Assembly (NCBI GenBank): GCA_034090805.1
Contig: JAXDRV010000144.1
Coordinates: 1 to 6,177, forward strand
From: Ornithomonoglobus_A sp034090805
Lineage (GTDB): Bacteria; Bacillota; Clostridia; UBA1381
Length of the DNA stretch: 6,177 nt
Direction of reading: 5' to 3'
The notes beneath the pieces were generated by a model, which was given only the letters and a program-made list of their open reading frames with translations, made no database searches and was not told where the DNA came from. A program made the translations under genes and the position numbers. This document shows positions 1-3,862 of the stretch, one piece after another; within the stretch, counting starts at the first letter, position 1, and every line of letters starts with the position of its first letter.

Positions 1-31
1 CTGCACCCTGTTTCTTTGTTCTTCTTGCCAT
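1..31 (-). CDS. N-terminus of an unidentified gene, cut by the window edge
   Basis: Only the first ten codons are visible (MARRTKKQGA), reading left out of the window. The start at 31 is chosen because GGAG (38-41) lies 6 nt before it, and because the promoter at 64-92 would start the transcript near 57, giving a 5'UTR of about 26 nt. An in-frame ATG at 43 (adding MENI) is possible, but its AAAGGA site (53-58) would sit at the very 5' end of the message. The visible peptide is strongly basic, as at the N-terminus of many DNA- or RNA-binding proteins, but this is too little to name a family. Confidence 0.6.
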   Translation of the reverse strand, partial: MARRTKKQGA

Positions 32-63
32 GATGTTCTCCATTCAAAAATTTCCTTTCTTCT

Positions 64-92
64 ATTATATCACACTTATCTTAAATTGAAAA
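64..92 (-). promoter_or_regulatory. Promoter for the left-edge gene
   Basis: Read on the minus strand, TTTTCA (87-92) is separated by 17 nt from a perfect TATAAT (64-69). The -10 is extended by TG one base upstream (TGATATAAT). The predicted start of transcription is near 57. The -35 overlaps the weak T-run that follows the hairpin at 95-121, so termination of the upstream unit and initiation of this gene are packed together. Confidence 0.7.
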
Positions 93-94
93 GC

Positions 95-121
95 GTGTAA
101 GCTACTTTTTCTAACTTACAC
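95..121 (-). terminator. Candidate terminator of the three-gene unit
   Basis: GTGTAAG and CTTACAC form a perfect 7-bp inverted repeat. On the minus-strand RNA three more pairs (U-G, U-A, A-U) extend the stem to 10 bp with a GAAAAAG loop; on the plus strand the wobble becomes a mismatch, so the hairpin is better in minus-strand transcripts. It is followed by GCTTTTCAATTT, a weak T-run. It overlaps the TAG stop (111-113) of the zinc-ribbon reading frame. The same repeat could instead be an operator just upstream of the promoter at 64-92. Confidence 0.45.
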
Positions 122-264
122 ACTTTATTATACACTCTCGACAGTATTTTGATTTATTGCCATTATACATATAATATTTTCCGCAAACCGAACATTTCTT
201 CGTGTTGGGGTTTCACAAAATCAATATACAACGTTTTATCAAGCGTCGGTGCGGTAAATATCAT
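111..264 (-). pseudogene. Small zinc-ribbon protein, split by a +1 frameshift
   Basis: An ATG at 262-264 overlaps the TGA of the preceding gene (ATGA) and opens a frame reading MIFTAPTLDKTLYIDFVKP, which in that frame ends at 163. One frame over, from just after a stop at 213-215, a frame with no start codon of its own encodes a treble-clef/zinc-ribbon-like segment: KCSVCGKYY, a short hydrophilic loop, then KYCRECIIKCVS, ending in TAG at 111-113. The four ligand candidates are Cys-x2-Cys-Gly and Tyr-Cys-x2-Cys, a common spacing in small bacterial zinc ribbons. Skipping one C in the CCCC run at 207-210 joins the halves into a 50-residue protein. It may be a pseudogene, a sequencing error in the homopolymer, or a true frameshift site. 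The zinc ribbon is clear; that the N-terminal part belongs to it is inference. No specific family is claimed. Confidence 0.5.
237..264 (-). repeat. Direct repeat, copy B (3' end of stalk-domain gene)
   Basis: Minus-strand ATGATATTTACCGC (251-264), then 8 unrelated bases, then TTGATA (237-242). The identical 14-mer and 6-mer occur with the same 8-nt spacing at 1356-1383. The repeat starts within the stop codon of the gene (ATGA overlap). Confidence 0.6.
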
Positions 265-1325
265 TTGGAAGTTAGTGATACTCTTTGCATGGTTCCATCC
301 CAATCTACATTTACGCCGAAACAGTCTGCAACAAAACGCACCGGCACAAGCGTTCTGCCGTTTAAAACCTTTGCAGGAACATCAAGCGTTATATTCTCTC
401 CGTTTTTAACTGCAATTGTGCTGTTTATGGTGAGTGATATTTCCGTATCATCTTTTCCCGCAGTTACCGTCTGCGTATCACCGTTCCAATTTACGTCTGC
501 TCCGATTTTTTCAAATATAGCACGCAAAGGAACAAGCGTTCTGCCGTTTTCTATAACTGGTATCTGGTCAAATACTATCTTCTCGCCATTGTATGTTACC
601 GACGGAATAATTCCTTTTTTTAATTTTATAACATAATATTTATCATTTACGGTACATTCCATTTCGTTGTTGGGATTGTATATTCCATATCCGTTATCGT
701 CAAATTCATATATTGATCCCTTAAAATGATATTCCTTGCCGTCCTCCCATGGATTGTAAATATAGGTTATTGTATCGCCTGAAAGTACGCCGCTGTTCAT
801 ATCTCTTACCAAATGGATAAGACCGCAGCTGTAGTTTTCGGTACAATACCATGTATCAAAATCTACAACTTCATTTCCGTTTATATCCTTGTAGGTTGTG
901 TGAGGCATGGAATACATCGGATCTATTTCATCTTCATCCACCCAATAATAGGGTGCCAAACCGTCTGTTACAATACCTTCATCATCAGCATATTCATCTT
1001 CATATCGTATCAACTCATGTCCCGTTACATAGGCATTTCCGTCATAGTCGATTTTGATATTTACAGCTTCTTCTCCATTGAGTGCCGTAAACTGATTTGT
1101 GTTGATTTCAAAGCCTTCAACGCCGCCGAATCCAAAAAATGACTGTGTAATATTCGGATATTTTTCCTTTATTTCGTCCGAAAACTTAATCTCGCTTACC
1201 ATCTCAAACAGGTCATTGTTAAACGGATCCGAAAACTCAGCCTCATACCAGTTCGGAGCTGCAAATGCCGTTGTCCCAAGCAGTGTAATCACTGCCATTG
1301 CCGTAGCTGTTAGTTTTTTCTTCAT
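261..1325 (-). CDS. Secreted protein with C-terminal stalk (copper amine oxidase N-terminal) domain
   Basis: This 354-residue protein begins with a clear signal peptide: basic MKKK, a hydrophobic core, and a likely cleavage at AFA/AP around residue 22. Residues about 237-354 hold two copies of the motif typical of the PF07833 stalk domain: NGRTLVPLRAIFEKIGADVNW (split here into residues 260-270 and 271-280) and NGRTLVPVR (322-330) followed by DCFGVNVDWD. Despite the family name this domain has no oxidase activity; in Gram-positive bacteria it is a common module of exported proteins. Residues 23-236 are acidic, rich in Tyr, Asp and Glu, and match no family I recognise; two Cys (161, 167) could form a disulphide. 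The ATG at 1325 follows AAAGGA (1335-1340) with 9-nt spacing. It lies 57 nt after the preceding gene of the unit and is probably co-transcribed, though an internal extended -10 precedes it. Exported to the cell surface or medium; substrate unknown. Confidence 0.85.
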   Translation of the reverse strand: MKKKLTATAMAVITLLGTTAFAAPNWYEAEFSDPFNNDLFEMVSEIKFSDEIKEKYPNITQSFFGFGGVEGFEINTNQFTALNGEEAVNIKIDYDGNAYVTGHELIRYEDEYADDEGIVTDGLAPYYWVDEDEIDPMYSMPHTTYKDINGNEVVDFDTWYCTENYSCGLIHLVRDMNSGVLSGDTITYIYNPWEDGKEYHFKGSIYEFDDNGYGIYNPNNEMECTVNDKYYVIKLKKGIIPSVTYNGEKIVFDQIPVIENGRTLVPLRAIFEKIGADVNWNGDTQTVTAGKDDTEISLTINSTIAVKNGENITLDVPAKVLNGRTLVPVRFVADCFGVNVDWDGTMQRVSLTSK

Positions 1326-1351
1326 AATTAAAAATCCTTTCGTTTTGTAAA

Positions 1352-1360
1352 TTTATATCA
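1352..1360 (-). promoter_or_regulatory. Possible internal extended -10 promoter
   Basis: The 57-nt gap before the stalk-domain gene contains TGATATAAA on the minus strand, an extended -10 (TGn then TATAAA, hexamer 1352-1357). No convincing -35 lies 16-18 nt upstream. A small hairpin, ACCGC and GCGGT around four bases (1361-1374), abuts it. It could give the third gene extra expression independent of the operon promoter. Weak evidence. Confidence 0.3.
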
Positions 1361-1383
1361 ACCGCAAAAGCGGTAAATATCAT
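1356..1383 (-). repeat. Direct repeat, copy A (3' end of the small membrane-associated protein gene)
   Basis: Minus-strand ATGATATTTACCGC (1370-1383), 8 bases, then TTGATA (1356-1361), matching copy B at 20 of 28 positions. Here it overlaps the stop as TGATG. The two copies bracket the stalk-domain gene together with its ribosome site. Confidence 0.6.
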
Positions 1384-1943
1384 CAGAACATTCCTCCCAT
1401 GTTATTCATATCGTTCATGCTGTTCATCTGATCTCTTTGGAAATCAGCCGCCATAGTGTCGGACGGGTTGAAACCGTCGCCCTGAACGTAACCGCCCATA
1501 TCAAACGGTGTCACTGACTTTATTGCTTCCTGCATTGCCCATTCGTTCTGAAGACGCTGCATTTCCTCCATGTCACGCTGAAGTGCCTCATCTGAAAGAT
1601 TTTGATGCCGCATATGATCGTTCAGCTGCTGCTGTCTGCGCTTTATCTCATATTGCTTCTTTTTGTAGTTGTCACGTGAAGAGCTTGATTGCCTATAGCC
1701 TTTTTTTGACATAAATTGACGTATGTTGTTCTTTATGTCCCCAAAATGATACATAATAAATTTGGGGAAATAATAAGAAAGCATAGCTATCGCAATTACG
1801 GCAAGATTTACAATCAGCTTGCGCGTCTGAATATCCTGCGGCAGTGAGACTGTTACCGTTGGTTCTGCAAATGCAGTTATACACACTGAATTTAATGTAA
1901 AAAGACTGATTAAAATAATATTTTTGACCTTTTTCATGTTCAT
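1383..1943 (-). CDS. Small membrane-anchored protein with charged, Met/Asn-rich cytoplasmic tail, unknown family
   Basis: 186 residues from the ATG at 1943. An in-frame ATG at 1937 (MKKVKNII...) is probably the true start, since AGGAG (1947-1951) is 9 nt from it but only 3 nt from the first. Residues 3-26 look like a signal peptide (KKVKN, hydrophobic core, AFA before EPT). A second hydrophobic helix spans about 43-66. The rest is soluble: a Ser/Arg/Lys-rich stretch (78-100), a Gln/Glu/Arg-rich segment likely to form a coiled coil (about 95-142), and a tail ending in MNSMNDMNNMGGMF. If the signal is cleaved, only about 15 residues are outside; if not, it forms a helical hairpin. The AGGAG overlaps the TAG stop of the preceding gene, so the two are almost certainly translated from one message and may be partners. 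I do not recognise a family. Confidence 0.8.
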   Translation of the reverse strand: MNMKKVKNIILISLFTLNSVCITAFAEPTVTVSLPQDIQTRKLIVNLAVIAIAMLSYYFPKFIMYHFGDIKNNIRQFMSKKGYRQSSSSRDNYKKKQYEIKRRQQQLNDHMRHQNLSDEALQRDMEEMQRLQNEWAMQEAIKSVTPFDMGGYVQGDGFNPSDTMAADFQRDQMNSMNDMNNMGGMF

Positions 1944-1949
1944 CTACTC

Positions 1950-2525
1950 CTATCTTCTGTTGTTTTTTAAATCTGATTTTAGTTTTTTTGCGTTTTTTTT
2001 CACGTTATCCTTGGAAAGATATTCCATTGCTCCGCTTTCTCTGTAAGCCTGTGCTACGGTTTTGTTGTTAAAGTCAGCACTTCTTTTGTAGCAAAGCTCC
2101 TCAAAAAACGGATTATAACCCATGTAGCTTATAATAAGTGTCAGGGAGGTATTAAATCCTACAGAAATAAGTAAAAACACAATATATGCTATGATATATA
2201 ATGGGAGCTCTGTTGCTTTGATAAATATAGCTATTCCGCAAATTGCAACAGCAATCCAAAAGGCTGTCCTTTTCTTAATCATATCCAATATCTTTTTCGG
2301 ATAATTTCTGTACATATACGCCAACTTTGGAACAGAAGGAGTAGAAAGCACATATAAAAAACTCCAAAATAGGCTTACCACACCCATGATGATGAATACG
2401 GTGGTGTCAGCTTGCGTCTGAGCTTCGGTTGTCTCCGGTAGGGAAAAAACCAAGAGAAAGCACGACGGTATATAACGAATCAGCGCACCGTAAATAACTC
2501 TGATAATAAATATCGGCAATGCCAA
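1950..2525 (-). CDS. Four-helix integral membrane protein, unknown family
   Basis: 191 residues from the TTG at 2525. Hydrophobic segments: about 3-30, 42-62, 87-103 and 106-135. A basic loop (KLAYMYRNYPKKILDMIKKR) joins the second and third, and a basic, Lys/Asn-rich tail (145-191) should be cytoplasmic. The start is uncertain. TTG 2525 has AAAGG only 2 nt away; TTG 2519 has it at 8 nt. However, the strong promoter (2590-2618) and a GAGGTG ribosome site (2566-2571) point to an in-frame ACG at 2558, 7 nt downstream. That start would add MNKFLKLSLKA, giving 202 residues with a natural amphipathic N-terminus; an in-frame TGA at 2562-2564 precludes anything earlier. It is the first gene of a minus-strand unit, 6 nt ahead of the next gene. 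No catalytic or transport motif is visible, and I do not recognise the family. Confidence 0.8.
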   Translation of the reverse strand: MALPIFIIRVIYGALIRYIPSCFLLVFSLPETTEAQTQADTTVFIIMGVVSLFWSFLYVLSTPSVPKLAYMYRNYPKKILDMIKKRTAFWIAVAICGIAIFIKATELPLYIIAYIVFLLISVGFNTSLTLIISYMGYNPFFEELCYKRSADFNNKTVAQAYRESGAMEYLSKDNVKKNAKKLKSDLKNNRR

Positions 2526-2565
2526 TGCCTTTAAAGATAGTTTTAAAAATTTGTTCGTTTTTCAA

Positions 2566-2571
2566 CACCTC
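2566..2571 (-). promoter_or_regulatory. Ribosome binding site GAGGTG that decides the start of the membrane protein
   Basis: Minus-strand AAAGAGGTG is the best anti-SD match ahead of the gene. It lies about 15 nt into the predicted transcript and 7 nt before an in-frame ACG (2556-2558). It is 40 nt from the nearest in-frame TTG, too far to serve it. Confidence 0.7.
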
Positions 2572-2589
2572 TTTCGTAATCATATTTAT

Positions 2590-2618
2590 ATTGTATTATG
2601 AATTTACAGCATTGTCAA
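2590..2618 (-). promoter_or_regulatory. Promoter of the minus-strand three-gene unit
   Basis: A perfect TTGACA (2613-2618) and TACAAT (2590-2595) are separated by 17 nt on the minus strand, placing the transcription start near 2583 and leaving a 5'UTR of about 25 nt. Directly upstream (2619-2650) are tandem AAAAATTCC units and A-tracts, which resemble an UP element and suggest strong expression. Confidence 0.8.
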
Positions 2619-2650
2619 TAGAAATTTCGGAATTTTTGGAATTTTTTTGA
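2619..2650 (-). promoter_or_regulatory. A-tract / UP-like element with tandem AAAAATTCC
   Basis: On the minus strand two AAAAATTCC units stand in tandem, followed by GAAATTTC next to the -35. Such AT-rich tracts at -40 to -60 typically contact the RNA polymerase alpha C-terminal domain. Inferred from base composition and position only. Confidence 0.4.
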
Positions 2651-2705
2651 TAAACAGTAATAAAAAAACTTTTCAATACCTTTAAAACCGAACACATGAA
2701 AAATA

Positions 2706-2734
2706 TTGATTTTATTTTTATTTGGTGGTATAAT
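2706..2734 (+). promoter_or_regulatory. Promoter of the bile salt hydrolase gene
   Basis: TTGATT (2706-2711), 17 nt, then TATAAT (2729-2734) extended by TGG (2726-2728). The predicted start of transcription is near 2741, giving a 25-nt leader. The ribosome site GGAGG (2754-2758) is 7 nt before the ATG. The promoter is divergent from that of the minus-strand unit, about 90 bp away. Confidence 0.8.
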
Positions 2735-2765
2735 AAAATAAAAACAAAGCTTTGGAGGCGGTATT

Positions 2766-3740
2766 ATGTGTACGGCGGCGACATATCAAACTAAGGATTT
2801 CTATTTCGGAAGGACGTTGGATTATGAGTCCTCATATGGCGAGGAGGTGACTGTAACGCCCAGAAATTATCCTTTTCATTTCAGGTCGGCGGGAGATTCG
2901 GAGAAGCATTATGCGATGATCGGCATGGCACACGTGGCGGGGGATTATCCGCTTTATTATGATGCTGTAAACGAAAAGGGTCTGGGAATGGCAGGCTTGA
3001 ATTTTGTGGGGAACGCAGATTACAAGGAAAGGGTAAACGGTGCGGATAATGTGGCGCAGTTTGAGTTTATACCGTGGATTCTTTGTCAATGCGCATCGGT
3101 GAGCGAAGCGAAGGAGCTGCTGAAAAAAATTAACATCGACAATACTCCGTTCAGCGATAAGATGCCTTTGGCGCAGCTGCATTGGATAATTGCAGATAAA
3201 AGCGGTGCGATTACGGTGGAATCCGTAAAGGAGGGACTTAAGGTTTACGACAACCCTGCCGGAGTGCTTACGAACAATCCTCCGTTCGGAGAGCAGATGC
3301 TTAATCTGAGCAATTATATGAATTTGTCCCCGAAATCACCTGAGAACAGGTTTTCGGAACAACTGCCTCTGCAAACCTACAGCCGAGGTATGGGGGCGTT
3401 GGGACTGCCGGGAGATTTATCATCTCAGTCACGTTTTGTAAGAGTCTCATTTGTTAAGATGAATTCAATATCGGGCAGTACGGAGAGCGAGAGCGTAAGT
3501 CAGTTTTTTCATATACTCGGTTCTGTCGATCAGCAGAGAGGCTGCTGCGACGTCGGCGGCGGTAATTTTGAAATAACGATTTATACCTCCTGCTGCAATG
3601 CGGATAAGGGTATCTACTATTATACTACCTATGAAAATCACCAAATTACGGCGGTCGATATGAACAAGGAAAACTTGGACGGTACGCATCTGATAAGCTA
3701 TCCTCTTATTCAGGGCGAGCAGATAAAAATGCAGAATTGA
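2766..3740 (+). CDS. bsh: Choloylglycine hydrolase (bile salt hydrolase), Ntn-hydrolase family
   Basis: This 324-residue protein has the normal family length and no signal peptide, so it acts in the cytoplasm. It should cleave the amide bond of glycine- or taurine-conjugated bile acids. The initiator Met is followed at once by Cys2, the nucleophile exposed on Met removal. Other family residues are in place: Arg16 and Asp19 (FGRTLDYE), Asn79 (AGLNF), Asn170 (GVLTNNP) and Arg223 (SRFVRVSF), matching Cys2, Arg18, Asp21, Asn82, Asn175 and Arg228 of the Clostridium perfringens enzyme as I recall it. The C-terminal run KGIYYYTTYENHQITAVDMN is also close to that enzyme. Asn79, where penicillin V acylases tend to have Tyr, favours bile salts as substrate. 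The substrate preference (glyco versus tauro) cannot be read. Extra Cys pairs occur at 107/109, 260/261 and 276/277. It appears monocistronic, with its own promoter and a following gene that has another. Confidence 0.93.
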   Translation: MCTAATYQTKDFYFGRTLDYESSYGEEVTVTPRNYPFHFRSAGDSEKHYAMIGMAHVAGDYPLYYDAVNEKGLGMAGLNFVGNADYKERVNGADNVAQFEFIPWILCQCASVSEAKELLKKINIDNTPFSDKMPLAQLHWIIADKSGAITVESVKEGLKVYDNPAGVLTNNPPFGEQMLNLSNYMNLSPKSPENRFSEQLPLQTYSRGMGALGLPGDLSSQSRFVRVSFVKMNSISGSTESESVSQFFHILGSVDQQRGCCDVGGGNFEITIYTSCCNADKGIYYYTTYENHQITAVDMNKENLDGTHLISYPLIQGEQIKMQN

Positions 3741-3785
3741 AAATAATTCATAAAATATTCATTTATTTTTTAAATGTGTTTAAGC

Positions 3786-3814
3786 TTGATTTAAGTTTTT
3801 TATGGTAATATAAA
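3786..3814 (+). promoter_or_regulatory. Promoter of the carbohydrate-binding protein gene
   Basis: TTGATT (3786-3791), 17 nt, then TATAAA (3809-3814). Transcription should start near 3821, giving a leader of about 42 nt that contains the hairpin at 3831-3846. The element matches the bile salt hydrolase promoter at 22 of 28 positions, including a TGGT at the same place in the spacer. Confidence 0.7.
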
Positions 3815-3830
3815 GAAAAATAAGTCTTAT

Positions 3831-3846
3831 GCCGTTTAAGAACGGC
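3831..3846 (+). promoter_or_regulatory. 5'UTR hairpin before the ribosome site
   Basis: GCCGTT and AACGGC form a perfect 6-bp stem around a TAAG loop, ending 5 nt before GGAGG (3852-3856), which is 6 nt from the ATG. There is no T-run, so it is not a terminator. It may stabilise the message or limit ribosome access; AACGG recurs at 3849-3853 and could compete for the left arm. Confidence 0.5.
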
Positions 3847-3862
3847 AGAACGGAGGTTTACC

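Noticed and set aside
202..636. Plus-strand 144-codon frame and the longer frames at 813-1142 and 1508-1714
   Set aside because: All are complements of the supported minus-strand genes, with no ribosome sites and no recognisable domains.
1361..1374. ACCGC / GCGGT hairpin between the second and third genes as a terminator
   Set aside because: The stem is only 5 bp and is followed by TGATATAAA rather than a T-run; it looks more like part of the repeat or internal promoter region.
1383..1943. Lipoprotein signal in the small membrane-associated protein
   Set aside because: Cys21 is preceded by NSV, which does not fit the lipobox that needs Gly, Ala or Ser directly before the Cys.
2510..2583. 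A frameshift in the membrane protein gene, with an N-terminus KNEQIFKTIFKGIGI read from TTG 2563-2565 or ATG 2583
   Set aside because: The peptide looks plausible, but the TTG has almost no spacing from its GAGGTG and the ATG lies at the predicted transcription start. The ACG reading explains the ribosome site without any indel.
3760..3776. CATTTA / TAAATG inverted repeat after the bile salt hydrolase gene as a terminator
   Set aside because: The 6-bp stem is entirely AT except its closing pair and has no T-run after it. No convincing terminator is seen for this gene.
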